Assembly (NCBI RefSeq): GCF_003664325.1
Contig: NZ_RCDA01000002.1
Location: 124,001 to 188,000, forward strand
Length of the DNA stretch: 64,000 nucleotides
Reading direction: 5' to 3'
Source: Alkalispirillum mobile
GTDB taxonomy: Bacteria; Pseudomonadota; Gammaproteobacteria; Nitrococcales; Halorhodospiraceae
Part shown: piece by piece, positions 26,806 through 35,857 of the stretch
Layout: every line of letters starts with the position of its first letter
Position numbering within the stretch: position 1 is the stretch's first letter
Notes under the pieces: model-generated
What the model was told of the DNA's origin: nothing
The model's database searches: none
The model's input: the letters and a program-made list of their open reading frames with translations, nothing else
Translations under genes and position numbers: made by a program

Positions 26806-27975
26806 ATGTACCGGATCCTGACCTTTAACAACATCTCGGTGAAGGGGCTGGAGCGGTTTCCGCGCGATCAGTATGAGACTTCGTCCGATATCGCCCATCC
26901 CGATGCCGTCATGCTGCGCTCGCACAAGCTCCAGGAGAGCGAGGTGCCGGAGGCCGTGCTGGCCGTCGGGCGCGCCGGCGCCGGTGTCAACAACATCCCG
27001 GTGGAGGCGATGAGCCGCCGGGGCATCCCGGTGTTCAACGCCCCCGGCGCCAATGCCAACGCGGTCAAGGAGCTGACCATCGCCGGGCTCTTCCTGGCCG
27101 GGCGTCATATCTGCCAGGCCTGGGCCTTCGCCCGTGACCTCGACGGGACCGATGCCGAGATCAACGCGGCGGTGGAGCAGGGCAAGAAGCGCTTCACCGG
27201 TTTCGAACTGCCCGGCCGCACCCTGGGCGTAATCGGGCTGGGCGCCATCGGGGTGGAGGTGGCCAACACCGCCATCGCCCTCGGCATGAACGTGGTGGGC
27301 TACGACCCCGAGATCACCGTCCGCCGCGCCTGGCAGCTCTCCAGTCGGGTGGACCAGGCCCACAGCGTGGACGAACTGATGAGCCGGGCGGACATGGTCA
27401 CCGTTCATGCGCCGCTCAACGAGGCCACCCGGGGGTTGATCAACGGCAGTCGCCTGGCCGCGGCCAACCCGGGGTTGGTCCTGCTCAACTTCGCCCGCTC
27501 CGAGGTGGTGGAGGAGCAGGCGGTGCTGGAGGCGCTGGACCGAGAGCACCTGGCCGGCTACGTCTGCGACTTCCCCAGCAACGCCCTGAAGGGGCGCGAC
27601 AACGTGATCGCGCTCCCGCACCTGGGGGCCTCCACGGTGGAGTCGCAGGAGAACTGCGCCATCATGGTTGCCGACCAGCTGCGCGAATATCTGGAGACCG
27701 GCAACATTCGCAACGCGGTGAACTTCCCCGAGGTGGTGATGCCCCGGGGCGGCAAGGGTAATCGGCTGTGCGTGGTCAACGCCAACGTGCCGAATATGCT
27801 CGGCCGGATCTCCACGGCGCTGGCCGATGCCGGGTTGAATATCGAAGACATGTACAACAAGTCCCGTGACGAGCTGGCCTACACGGTAGTGGACGTGGAG
27901 GGTGCCATCCCCCCAGCGGTGGTCGAGACCATAGGCGCCGTGGAGGGGGTGCTGCGCGTGCGGGTGATCGAGTGA
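26806..27975 (+). CDS. serA: D-3-phosphoglycerate dehydrogenase
   Basis: 389 residues. First enzyme of serine synthesis: oxidises 3-phosphoglycerate with NAD+. The NAD site is TLGVIGLGAIGVEVANTAIALG. The catalytic region includes LLNFARSEVVEEQAVLEAL and the histidine in VIALPHLGASTVESQENCA. A C-terminal ACT domain begins about residue 315 (RLCVVNANVPNMLGRIS), which is likely to mediate allosteric control by serine. It lies between serC and pheA. Length is that of the short SerA class (about 390) rather than the long form. Confidence 0.96.
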   Translation: MYRILTFNNISVKGLERFPRDQYETSSDIAHPDAVMLRSHKLQESEVPEAVLAVGRAGAGVNNIPVEAMSRRGIPVFNAPGANANAVKELTIAGLFLAGRHICQAWAFARDLDGTDAEINAAVEQGKKRFTGFELPGRTLGVIGLGAIGVEVANTAIALGMNVVGYDPEITVRRAWQLSSRVDQAHSVDELMSRADMVTVHAPLNEATRGLINGSRLAAANPGLVLLNFARSEVVEEQAVLEALDREHLAGYVCDFPSNALKGRDNVIALPHLGASTVESQENCAIMVADQLREYLETGNIRNAVNFPEVVMPRGGKGNRLCVVNANVPNMLGRISTALADAGLNIEDMYNKSRDELAYTVVDVEGAIPPAVVETIGAVEGVLRVRVIE

Positions 27976-27988
27976 GGCTTTTGCAAGC

Positions 27989-29092
27989 ATGAGTGAGGAA
28001 CAGGCGCCACTGGACGATCAGGCCGCCCTGCAGCAGGTGCGGGCGCGCATTGATGCGCTGGACGATGAGATCCTCCGTCTGGTCAGCGAGCGCGCCCGGA
28101 TGGCCGAGGAAGTGGCGCGGGTGAAGCGCGAGGCCGGCCATACGAGCGATTTCTACCGCCCCGAGCGGGAGGCGCAGGTACTGCGGCGGGTCCGTCAGAC
28201 CAACCCCGGGCCGTTGGGCAATGAGGCCGTCACCCGCTTGTTCCGCGAGATCATGTCCGCCTGCCTGGCCATACAGCTGCCCCTGCGGGTGGCCTTCCTG
28301 GGGCCGGAGGGCACCTACACCCAGGAAGCGGCGCTCAAGCACTTCGGCCATTCCATGGGCACTGCGCCCCTGAGCACCATCGCGGAGGTCTTCCGCGAGG
28401 TGGAGTCCGGGGCCGCCCACTACGGGGTGGTGCCGGTGGAGAATTCCACCGAAGGAGTGGTCACCCATACCGTGGACCGGTTCCTGAACTCGCCGTTGCA
28501 GGTGGTCGGAGAGGTCCAGTTGCCGATCCACCATGCGCTTGCCAGCCGGGAGACGGAGTGGAGCGGGATACAGCGGATCTACTCCCACCAGCAGGGGCTG
28601 GCCCAGTGCCGGGCCTGGGTGGACACCCATCTGCCGGGCGTGGAGCAGGTCCCGGTGACCAGTACCGCCGAGGCCGCGCGCATGGCGGCCGCGGAGGGCG
28701 GGGCGGCCGCCATCGCCAGCGAGGCGGCCTGCGAGCTGTACGAGCTGCCGGTGCTGGCCACCCACATCGAGGATGAACCCGGCAACACCACCCGGTTCCT
28801 GGTGGTGGGTCCCGAGTCACCGCCGCCCAGCGGCGATGACAAGACCTCGCTGGTCATCAGCCGGGCCAATCAGCCGGGCGGGCTCTACCGGTTGCTGGAG
28901 CCGCTGGCCCGGCATGGCCTGAACATGACCCGGATCGAGTCGCGGCCGGCGCCGCAGGGGGTTTGGGAGTATGTCTTCTTCGTGGACCTGCTCGGCCACG
29001 CGGAGGATGAGGCCGTGCGCGCTGCCCTGGCGGAGATCCAGGAGCAGGCCAGCCTCTGTCGAGTGCTGGGCTCCTACCCCAGGGCGCTGTGA
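27989..29092 (+). CDS. pheA: Bifunctional chorismate mutase/prephenate dehydratase
   Basis: 367 residues. Makes phenylpyruvate from chorismate. An N-terminal AroQ mutase domain (about 10-95; LQQVRARIDALDDEILRLVSERARMAEEVARVK) is followed by prephenate dehydratase (about 97-275; VAFLGPEGTYTQEAALKHFG, and TTRFLVVG near its end). A C-terminal ACT domain (LVISRANQPGGLYRLLEPLA, with the ESRP motif) is expected to mediate phenylalanine feedback. It follows serA by 13 bp. The downstream gap before hisC contains a hairpin. Confidence 0.97.
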   Translation: MSEEQAPLDDQAALQQVRARIDALDDEILRLVSERARMAEEVARVKREAGHTSDFYRPEREAQVLRRVRQTNPGPLGNEAVTRLFREIMSACLAIQLPLRVAFLGPEGTYTQEAALKHFGHSMGTAPLSTIAEVFREVESGAAHYGVVPVENSTEGVVTHTVDRFLNSPLQVVGEVQLPIHHALASRETEWSGIQRIYSHQQGLAQCRAWVDTHLPGVEQVPVTSTAEAARMAAAEGGAAAIASEAACELYELPVLATHIEDEPGNTTRFLVVGPESPPPSGDDKTSLVISRANQPGGLYRLLEPLARHGLNMTRIESRPAPQGVWEYVFFVDLLGHAEDEAVRAALAEIQEQASLCRVLGSYPRAL

Positions 29093-29139
29093 CCCCCCGG
29101 GGGAGCCGGGTCGTTACACCACGACAAGCCCTGTCTGCG

Positions 29140-29159
29140 GGGTGCCCGTGTTGGCACCC
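29140..29159 (+). promoter_or_regulatory. Hairpin in the pheA-hisC gap
   Basis: GGGTGCC (29140-29146) pairs with GGCACCC (29153-29159) around CGTGTT. It lies about 30 bp before the hisC start and has no U-tract, so it is not a standard terminator. It may set the relative level of hisC-tyrA-aroA against pheA. No obvious leader peptide rich in aromatic codons is seen. Confidence 0.35.
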
Positions 29160-29186
29160 TGCGCGGCCAGGGGAGAGGATCAGATC

Positions 29187-30329
29187 ATGAGCGACAACCG
29201 GACCGATTGGACCCGCCTGGCCGTGTCCGGCGTACGGGCCTTGGCGCCCTACGAGCCGGGCAAGCCCATCTCGGAGCTGCGCCGTGAGTACGGTGTCAGT
29301 GACGTCATCAAGCTGGCCTCCAACGAGAGCCCGCTGGGGCCCTCGCCCAAGGCCCTGGCCGCGGCCAGGGAGGCGGTGGCCGAGGTGCACCGCTACCCGG
29401 ATGGGAACGCCTTTGAGCTCAAGGCGCGGTTGGCCGCCCAGCACGGGGTGGCGCCGGAGTGCATCACGCTGGGCAACGGCTCAAACGACGTGCTGGCACT
29501 GATTGCCCAGGCCTTTCTGGGCCCCGATCGCGAGTCGGTCTTCTCCCGGCATGCGTTCGCCGTCTACCCCATTGTTACCCAGGCGGCGGGTGCGGTGGCG
29601 CGGGTGGCGCCGGCGCTGGGGGGTGACAGCGGGCAGCCCCACGGGCACGACCTGGCGGCCATGCAGGGCTTGATCGGCGAGCGCACCCGGGTGGTGTTTG
29701 TCGCCAACCCCAACAACCCGACCGGCACCTGGGTGGGCGAGGGTGCGCTGCGCCGCTTCATCGAACAGGTTCCGACGGATGTCCTGGTGGTGGTGGACGA
29801 GGCGTATTTCGAGTACGCCCGCGCCCTCTCTGACGATATCCCGGACGCGAGCCGGTGGCTGGACGAGTTCCCCAACCTGATCGTCAGCCGTACCTTCTCC
29901 AAGGCATACGGGCTGGCCGGCCTGCGGGTGGGGTATGCGTTGAGCCACCCCGACGTGGCGGATCTGCTCAACCGCGTGCGCCAGCCCTTCAACTGCAACG
30001 GCGTGGCCCAGGCGGCGGCCCTGGCGGCGCTGGACGATGCGGCGCACCTGGAGCGGTCGATCGCGCTGAACACCGAGCAACTGCGCCTGATGGAGCAGGA
30101 ACTGCAGCGCATGGGGCTCGCGGCTCTGCCCTCCGCCGGCAATTTCCTCTGCTTCGACGTGGGCGGCGGTGCCCAATCGGTCAACGAGGGGCTGTTGCGG
30201 GCCGGCGTCATCGTGCGCCCGGTGGGGGGGTACGAACTGCCGGGATACCTGCGCGTCTCCGTCGGGCTGCCCGAAGAGAACCGGCGTTTCCTGGATACCC
30301 TGGATCAGCTCATCACTGCGCCGGCATGA
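29187..30329 (+). CDS. hisC: Histidinol-phosphate/aromatic aminotransferase (HisC2 type)
   Basis: 380 residues from the ATG at 29187 with an AGGGGAGAGG site. Class II PLP aminotransferase. Motifs are KLASNESPLGPSPKAL, FVANPNNPTGTW, the PLP lysine in SRTFSKAYGLAGLRVGY and the arginine in GYLRVSVGLPEENRRFL. Sequence alone says HisC. Its place between pheA and tyrA suggests it transaminates aromatic keto acids (phenylpyruvate or prephenate) as well as, or instead of, imidazole acetol phosphate. The stop overlaps the tyrA start (ATGA). Confidence 0.94.
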   Translation: MSDNRTDWTRLAVSGVRALAPYEPGKPISELRREYGVSDVIKLASNESPLGPSPKALAAAREAVAEVHRYPDGNAFELKARLAAQHGVAPECITLGNGSNDVLALIAQAFLGPDRESVFSRHAFAVYPIVTQAAGAVARVAPALGGDSGQPHGHDLAAMQGLIGERTRVVFVANPNNPTGTWVGEGALRRFIEQVPTDVLVVVDEAYFEYARALSDDIPDASRWLDEFPNLIVSRTFSKAYGLAGLRVGYALSHPDVADLLNRVRQPFNCNGVAQAAALAALDDAAHLERSIALNTEQLRLMEQELQRMGLAALPSAGNFLCFDVGGGAQSVNEGLLRAGVIVRPVGGYELPGYLRVSVGLPEENRRFLDTLDQLITAPA

Positions 30330-31216
30330 CTGATCGTGCCTTGATTCATCGCCTCTGTGTCATTGGCGTCGGCCTGATCGGTGGCTCCCTGGCCCGGGCG
30401 CTGCGCCACGCCGGAGCCGTGGACCAGGTGGTCGGTTGCGGGCGCAACGCCGATACCCTCCAGCGCGCCGAGGCGCTGGGCGTCGTGGACCACTACACCA
30501 CCGACCCGGCGCATGCGGTGACCGGTGCCGACATGGTGGTGGTCTGCGTGCCATTGGGGGCCATGCGCGGGGTCTTCGAGCAGATCCGCGGCCACCTGGC
30601 GCCGGACGCGGTGCTGACCGATGGGGGAAGCGCCAAGGCATCGGTCATCGAGGATGCCCGCGCTGCTTTCGGCGACCTGCCGGCCGGCTTTGTGCCCGGC
30701 CATCCCATCGCCGGCACGGAGAAGAGCGGCGTGGAGGCTTCCTTTTCGCGGCTTTACAACCACCGCCGGGTCATCCTCACGCCCGTGGCGGAGAGTGCCG
30801 AGTGGGCAGTGGACCGCACCCGTCGGATGTGGGAGGCAGCCGGGGCGCGGGTGACCTCCATGTCCGCCGAGCACCACGACGACGTGCTGGCCGCCACCTC
30901 GCACCTGCCCCACGCCCTGGCCTTCGGGCTGGTGGATACCCTGTCCCGGTGGGAGGGCGAGCAGGAGATCTTCGAATACGCGGCCGGTGGCTTCCGCGAT
31001 TTCACGCGCATCGCCTCGTCCGACCCGGTGATGTGGCGGGACATCTGCCTGTCGAACCGGGAGGCCCTGGCCCGGGCGCTGCGCAGATACACCGAGGATC
31101 TGCAGCGGCTGACCGAACTGGTGGAACGGGGCGACGGGGCCGCGCTGGAAGACATCTTCCAGCACGCCAAGGCGCGTCGCGACCGATTCGTCGCGCTGCT
31201 AGAAGACAAACACTAG
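30326..31216 (+). CDS. tyrA: Prephenate dehydrogenase
   Basis: 296 residues. Oxidative decarboxylation of prephenate (or arogenate) for tyrosine. The NAD(P) site is LCVIGVGLIGGSLARALRHAG. Substrate-binding and catalytic histidines appear in VPGHPIAGTEKSGVEASF and SAEHHDDVLAATSHLPHALA. The start overlaps hisC by 4 bp, and aroA follows after 15 bp. In Pseudomonas tyrA and aroA are one fused gene; here they are separate. Confidence 0.96.
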   Translation: MTDRALIHRLCVIGVGLIGGSLARALRHAGAVDQVVGCGRNADTLQRAEALGVVDHYTTDPAHAVTGADMVVVCVPLGAMRGVFEQIRGHLAPDAVLTDGGSAKASVIEDARAAFGDLPAGFVPGHPIAGTEKSGVEASFSRLYNHRRVILTPVAESAEWAVDRTRRMWEAAGARVTSMSAEHHDDVLAATSHLPHALAFGLVDTLSRWEGEQEIFEYAAGGFRDFTRIASSDPVMWRDICLSNREALARALRRYTEDLQRLTELVERGDGAALEDIFQHAKARRDRFVALLEDKH

Positions 31217-31231
31217 TTTCTGGAGAACACC

Positions 31232-32533
31232 GTGGAATTTCATGTGCAACCCGGCGGGGCCCTGCGTGGCAGGCTGCGCGTCCCCGGCGACAAGTCCATC
31301 TCCCACCGCGCCATCATGCTCGGCGCCCTGGCCGATGGAGCGACCTGCATCAGCGGCTTCCTGGAGGGCGAGGACGCCTTGGCCACCCTCCGCTGTTTCC
31401 GCGCCATGGGGGTGGATATCGACGGCCCTCACCAGGGGCGGGTCACGGTGCAGGGGGTCGGCTTGCGCGGGTTGCAGGCGCCCGGTGCCCCACTGGAACT
31501 GGGTAACTCGGGCACGTCCATGCGTCTGCTCTGCGGTCTGCTGGCCGGGCAGTCCTTCGACGCCACCCTGACCGGGGATCACTCCCTGTCCCGCCGCCCC
31601 ATGCGCCGGGTGATCGACCCGCTCACCGCTATGGGGGCGGTGATCGAGAGTGCCGGGGCGGGTACCGCGCCACTGACGGTGCGCGGTGGGCAGCCGCTGC
31701 ACGGCATCGACTACGAACTGCCGGTGGCCAGTGCCCAGGTCAAATCGGCGCTGCTGCTGGCTGGGCTGTACGCCAGTGGGCGGACCTGCGTCACCGAGCC
31801 GGCCCCCACCCGGGACCACACCGAGCGGATGCTGAGCGGTTTCGGTTACCGCGTGGAGCGGGACGGCAGCCGGGTCTGTGTCGAGGGCGGTGGCCGGCTG
31901 CAGGGGGGCGAGATCGAGGTGCCGGCGGATATCTCCTCGGCTGCCTTCTTCCTGGTCGGGGCCAGCATCGCCGAGGGCTCCGATATGACACTGGAGCACG
32001 TGGGCATGAACCCGACTCGCACCGGTGTGGTGGACATCCTCCGCCTGATGGGTGCGGATATCCAGGTGCAGAACGAGCGGGTCGTGGGCGGTGAGCCGGT
32101 GGCTGACCTGCGGGTACGCAGCGCGCCGCTGAAGGGTATTGCCATCCCGGAGCACCTGGTGCCGCTGGCCATCGACGAGTTTCCGGCACTGTTTATCGCC
32201 GCCGCCTGTGCCGAGGGCGAGACGCTGCTGACTGGCGCGGAAGAGCTGCGGGTCAAGGAGAGCGACCGGATCGCGGTAATGGCCGACGGTCTGAACACCC
32301 TGGGCGTGACCGCCGAGCCGCGGCCGGACGGCATGCGCATCGTCGGTCAACCGGAGTGGGGCGGCGGCCGGGTGCACAGCCACAGCGACCACCGGATCGC
32401 CATGGCCTTCACCATGGCTGCCACCCGGGCCCGCGACGTCATCCACATCGAAGACTGCGATAATGTGAACACCTCGTTCCCCGGCTTTGTTGAACTGACC
32501 CGCGAAGCCGGGGTCGCCGTGGCCCGCCAATGA
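31232..32533 (+). CDS. aroA: 3-phosphoshikimate 1-carboxyvinyltransferase (EPSP synthase)
   Basis: 433 residues, GTG start with GGAG 7 bases upstream. Transfers enolpyruvyl from PEP to shikimate-3-phosphate on the way to chorismate. Diagnostic segments are VPGDKSISHRAIMLGALADG, LGNSGTSMRLLCGLLAGQ, LPVASAQVKSALLLAGLYA and the late HSHSDHRIAMAFTMAA. Glycines and alanines of the glyphosate-relevant loop read GNSGTSMR. The chorismate product feeds pheA and tyrA upstream. Confidence 0.97.
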   Translation: MEFHVQPGGALRGRLRVPGDKSISHRAIMLGALADGATCISGFLEGEDALATLRCFRAMGVDIDGPHQGRVTVQGVGLRGLQAPGAPLELGNSGTSMRLLCGLLAGQSFDATLTGDHSLSRRPMRRVIDPLTAMGAVIESAGAGTAPLTVRGGQPLHGIDYELPVASAQVKSALLLAGLYASGRTCVTEPAPTRDHTERMLSGFGYRVERDGSRVCVEGGGRLQGGEIEVPADISSAAFFLVGASIAEGSDMTLEHVGMNPTRTGVVDILRLMGADIQVQNERVVGGEPVADLRVRSAPLKGIAIPEHLVPLAIDEFPALFIAAACAEGETLLTGAEELRVKESDRIAVMADGLNTLGVTAEPRPDGMRIVGQPEWGGGRVHSHSDHRIAMAFTMAATRARDVIHIEDCDNVNTSFPGFVELTREAGVAVARQ

Positions 32534-32558
32534 GGCACCCGGGAAGGAGCGAACCAAC

Positions 32559-33257
32559 ATGACAGGACAGGCTGACAACAAGGCCCCGGTGCTCGCGATC
32601 GACGGCCCATCCGGGTCCGGGAAGGGGACCATTGCCCGGGCCGTGGCCGCCGAGCTGGGCTGGCACCTGCTGGACAGCGGAGCGCTCTACCGCCTGACGG
32701 CACTGCACGCCTGCCGCCAGGACGTGCCCCTTGACGATGAGCACGCCCTGGCCGATCTGGCGGCAGGCCTCCCGGTTGCCTTTCTGCAGGATGAGCAGGG
32801 CGAGCCGCATATCCAGCTGGCCGAGGAGGACGTGACCTGGCAGATCCGCACCGAGCAGGTCGGCGATGCGGCCTCCCGCGTGGCCGCCATCCCCGTCGTC
32901 CGCGAGGCGCTGTTGCAGCGCCAGCGCGATTTCCGGCAGTCCCCGGGGTTGGTAGCCGACGGTCGTGACATGGGTACGGTGGTCTTCCCCGACGCGCAGG
33001 TAAAGATCTTCATGACAGCCAGCGCGGAGGAGCGGGCCCGCCGGCGCTACAATCAGTTGAAGGAGCAGGGGGTGGGTGTTACGCTTGCGAGTCTTTCGGA
33101 GGAGATTGCCGAGAGGGACCGTCGCGATGCCGAGCGCAGCGCCGCGCCCCTGCGGCCCTCCAGAGACGCCCTCGAGCTGGACACCACGGGCGTGCCCGTG
33201 GATGAAGTGATAGGGCGGGTGCTGGCGCAGGTGCGAGCGCGTCTCGCCGGCACATGA
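32559..33257 (+). CDS. cmk: Cytidylate kinase
   Basis: 232 residues. Phosphorylates CMP and dCMP. The P-loop reads AIDGPSGSGKGTIARAVA near 13-30. The CMP-binding region includes LLDSGALYR and VADGRDMGTVVFPDA. The lid arginines lie in ASAEERARRRYNQL. AAGGAG precedes the start. cmk followed by rpsA is a widely conserved pair in gammaproteobacteria. Confidence 0.97.
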   Translation: MTGQADNKAPVLAIDGPSGSGKGTIARAVAAELGWHLLDSGALYRLTALHACRQDVPLDDEHALADLAAGLPVAFLQDEQGEPHIQLAEEDVTWQIRTEQVGDAASRVAAIPVVREALLQRQRDFRQSPGLVADGRDMGTVVFPDAQVKIFMTASAEERARRRYNQLKEQGVGVTLASLSEEIAERDRRDAERSAAPLRPSRDALELDTTGVPVDEVIGRVLAQVRARLAGT

Positions 33258-33402
33258 AACGCAGTGGAGTATCGCGATAATCCGATATCGCGGTCGTTAA
33301 GGGGGAAGGCGTGGTCCAGACCGGTTCAGGGCCGGGTGACCAGGCCTTTCGTGGTTTTCAGACAACCGAACGGTCCGTACGCGGTCCGGGACACATCGAG
33401 CA
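33258..33402 (+). promoter_or_regulatory. rpsA leader: inverted repeat and no clear Shine-Dalgarno
   Basis: This 145-bp gap holds the 7-bp inverted repeat CGCGATA (33273-33279) / TATCGCG (33286-33292) just after the cmk stop. The bases directly before the rpsA ATG (ACACATCGAGCA) lack a purine-rich ribosome site. In E. coli rpsA is also translated from a structured leader with a poor Shine-Dalgarno and is repressed by free S1, so the same mode is likely here. A promoter for rpsA is expected in the gap, but I cannot place it securely. Confidence 0.5.
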
Positions 33403-35088
33403 ATGACCGAAAGCTTTGCAGAACTGTTTGAGGAGAGCCTTGCCAACACCGATATGCGCCCCGGCGCAATCGTCAAGGGCATGGTCGTGGCCATCGACGG
33501 CGATCACGTGGTGGTCAACGCCGGGCTGAAGTCCGAGGCGGTCATCCCCGTCTCCCAGTTCTACGACGAGGAAGGCAACCTCGAAGTAGATGAGGGTGAT
33601 GAGGTTGAGGTCTCCCTGGATGCCGTGGAAGACGGCTTCGGCGAGACGCGTCTCTCCCGCGAGAAGGCCAAGCGGGCGTACGCCTGGCGCTACCTCGAAG
33701 ACGCCTACGACAAGGGCGAGGCCGTCAAGGGCCAGATCAGTGGCAAGGTCAAGGGCGGTTTCACCGTCGATCTGGGCCACATCCGCGCCTTCCTGCCCGG
33801 CTCCCTGGTGGATATCCGGCCGGTGCGCGACACCACCTACCTGGAAGGGCGCGACCTGGAATTCAAGGTCATCAAGCTCGATCCGCGCCGTAACAACGTC
33901 GTGGTTTCCCGCCGTGCCGTGGTCGAGGAAGAGTACTCCGCCGAGCGCGAGCAGCTGCTCGAGAAGCTCCAGGAAGGCCAGGTGCTCAACGGCATCGTCA
34001 AGAACCTCACCGACTACGGGGCGTTCGTGGACCTGGGCGGCATGGACGGCCTGCTGCACATCACCGACATGGCTTGGCGCCGGGTCAAGAACCCCTCCGA
34101 GGTGGTCGAGGTCGGCCAGGAGATCGAGGTCAAGGTCCTCAAGTTCGACCGCGAGCGCAACCGTGTCTCCCTGGGCCTGAAGCAGCTGGGCGCCGATCCG
34201 TGGGAGAACATCGGTGGTCGTTACCCCGAGGGTGCCCGCGTCCCGGGCCGTGTCACCAACATCACCGAATACGGTGCCTTCGTCGAGATCGAAGAGGGCG
34301 TCGAGGGTCTGGTGCACGTCTCCGAGATGGACTGGACCAACAAGAACGTCAACCCCGCCAAGATGGTCGCCATCGGCGACGAGGTCGAGGTAATGATCCT
34401 CGACATCGACGAGGAGCGTCGTCGCATCTCGCTGGGCATGAAGCAGTGCCTGCCCAACCCGTGGGACGAGTTTGCGGCCACCCATCAGAAGGGCGATCGG
34501 GTTGCCGGCCAGATCAAGTCGATCACCGACTTCGGTATCTTTGTCGGCCTCGACGGCGGCATCGACGGCCTGGTGCATCTGTCCGACCTCTCCTGGGGCG
34601 AGGCCGGCGAGGAAGCCGTGCGCAACTACCGCAAGGGCGAGGAAGTCGAGGCGGTGGTGCTCTCGGTGGACCCTGAGCGTGAGCGCATCTCGCTGGGCAT
34701 CAAGCAGCTGGCCCAGGATCCCTTCGGCTCCTGGCTGGCGGACCACCCCAAGGGCTCCATCGTCAAGGGCACGGTCAAGGACGTGGAGGCCAAGGGTGCC
34801 ACCGTGTTGCTCGAAGGCGACATGGAAGGCTACATCCGCGCTTCCGACATTGCCCGCGACCGCGTCGAGGACGCCCGCACGGTGCTGAACGAGGGCGAGG
34901 AGATCGAGGCCAAGTTCGTGGGCGTGGACCGCCGCAACCGCATGGCCAACCTCTCCATCAAGGCCAAGGACCAGGCTGACGAGCAGCGCCTGGTGCAGGA
35001 TCACGCCCGGCCCACCGGTCCCGCCGGTACCACGGCCCTGGGTGACCTGCTCAAGGAGCAGCTGGGCGAGCAGAACGACGACCGCTGA
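33403..35088 (+). CDS. rpsA: 30S ribosomal protein S1
   Basis: 561 residues, the standard length of proteobacterial S1. Six S1/OB repeats are visible, for example [21 protein letters not shown] (first), [19 protein letters not shown] (third), [20 protein letters not shown] (fourth), [20 protein letters not shown] (fifth) and [19 protein letters not shown] (sixth). The protein is very acidic. S1 recruits mRNA with weak ribosome sites to the 30S subunit. The start is set by [13 protein letters not shown], the conserved N-terminus. A hairpin covers the stop codon. Confidence 0.98.
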   Translation: MTESFAELFEESLANTDMRPGAIVKGMVVAIDGDHVVVNAGLKSEAVIPVSQFYDEEGNLEVDEGDEVEVSLDAVEDGFGETRLSREKAKRAYAWRYLEDAYDKGEAVKGQISGKVKGGFTVDLGHIRAFLPGSLVDIRPVRDTTYLEGRDLEFKVIKLDPRRNNVVVSRRAVVEEEYSAEREQLLEKLQEGQVLNGIVKNLTDYGAFVDLGGMDGLLHITDMAWRRVKNPSEVVEVGQEIEVKVLKFDRERNRVSLGLKQLGADPWENIGGRYPEGARVPGRVTNITEYGAFVEIEEGVEGLVHVSEMDWTNKNVNPAKMVAIGDEVEVMILDIDEERRRISLGMKQCLPNPWDEFAATHQKGDRVAGQIKSITDFGIFVGLDGGIDGLVHLSDLSWGEAGEEAVRNYRKGEEVEAVVLSVDPERERISLGIKQLAQDPFGSWLADHPKGSIVKGTVKDVEAKGATVLLEGDMEGYIRASDIARDRVEDARTVLNEGEEIEAKFVGVDRRNRMANLSIKAKDQADEQRLVQDHARPTGPAGTTALGDLLKEQLGEQNDDR

Positions 35089-35097
35089 TCGGTCGTC
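35077..35097 (+). terminator. Hairpin over the rpsA stop codon
   Basis: GACGACCG (35077-35084) pairs exactly with CGGTCGTC (35090-35097) around CTGAT; the rpsA TGA lies in the loop region. No U-tract follows, so it is more likely an mRNA end-stabilising or partial termination structure. Confidence 0.45.
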
Positions 35098-35216
35098 CCG
35101 CAACGTTGACGGGTGGCCACCACGGCCGCCCGTGCGCTGCATTGTCGTCGGTGGGGCCTTGGTAACCGGGGTCCCGCCGTTTTTGCTTCAGTACCCGGGA
35201 TTCAGGCAGACAGCCA

Positions 35217-35519
35217 ATGACCAAATCCGAACTGATCGAAGTCATTGCGAGTAAACAGCATCATCTGGCTCACAAGGATGTCGAACTCGCCGTAAAAACC
35301 TTGCTCGAGCAGATGAGCGAAACCCTGGCCGGTGGTGAGCGGATCGAGATCCGGGGTTTTGGCAGTTTTTCCCTCCATCACCGTCCCCCGCGTATCGGCC
35401 GGAACCCGAAAACCGGCGAACCGGTGGCACTGCCTGGCAAATACGTGCCACACTTCAAACCAGGGAAGGAGTTGCGCGACCGTGTAAACGAGGGTCGGCA
35501 CAACCCCATTCAGTCCTGA
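35217..35519 (+). CDS. ihfB: Integration host factor subunit beta
   Basis: 100 residues. DNA-bending protein that acts with IhfA in nucleoid structure, transcription and recombination. The N-terminus [14 protein letters not shown] and the beta-arm [22 protein letters not shown] are diagnostic, with the intercalating proline in the arm. It is downstream of rpsA as in most gammaproteobacteria. IHF also bends CRISPR leaders in some type I systems, but I saw no good IHF consensus in the leader in this window. Confidence 0.97.
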   Translation: MTKSELIEVIASKQHHLAHKDVELAVKTLLEQMSETLAGGERIEIRGFGSFSLHHRPPRIGRNPKTGEPVALPGKYVPHFKPGKELRDRVNEGRHNPIQS

Positions 35520-35554
35520 ACGGCATCGAATACGCCAGGGTAGGGTAAGACACC

Positions 35555-35848
35555 ATGCGAAAGCCAATAATAATAGTCTTTGTTCTCATCGTGGCCGCCC
35601 TGGGGCTCAGCTTTGCCACCCTCAACGCCGACGACGTGGTGGTGGACTTCTTCTTCGGCGAGGCCGATCTGCCCCTTTCCTTTGTGCTTGTCGTCACCCT
35701 TATCCTCGGGGCGATCCTGGGTGTGCTGGCTAGCCAGGTGGTGGTCTTCCGCAAACGGCGCGAGATCCGGAAGCTCAAGCGCCAGGTCAACGACGCCCAG
35801 AAAGAGCTCAACGAACTGCGTCGCCTGCCGCTGAAGGAAGGGCGCTGA
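35555..35848 (+). CDS. lapA: LapA family inner-membrane protein (DUF1049)
   Basis: 97 residues. Two membrane helices are present (IIIVFVLIVAALGLSFATL and LVVTLILGAILGVLASQVVVF), followed by a short basic coiled segment (KRRREIRKLKRQVNDAQKEL-like). LapA acts with LapB in regulating LpxC turnover and lipopolysaccharide assembly. It lies 9 bp before lapB, the usual partner. Confidence 0.93.
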   Translation: MRKPIIIVFVLIVAALGLSFATLNADDVVVDFFFGEADLPLSFVLVVTLILGAILGVLASQVVVFRKRREIRKLKRQVNDAQKELNELRRLPLKEGR

Positions 35849-35857
35849 GCAAACCCC

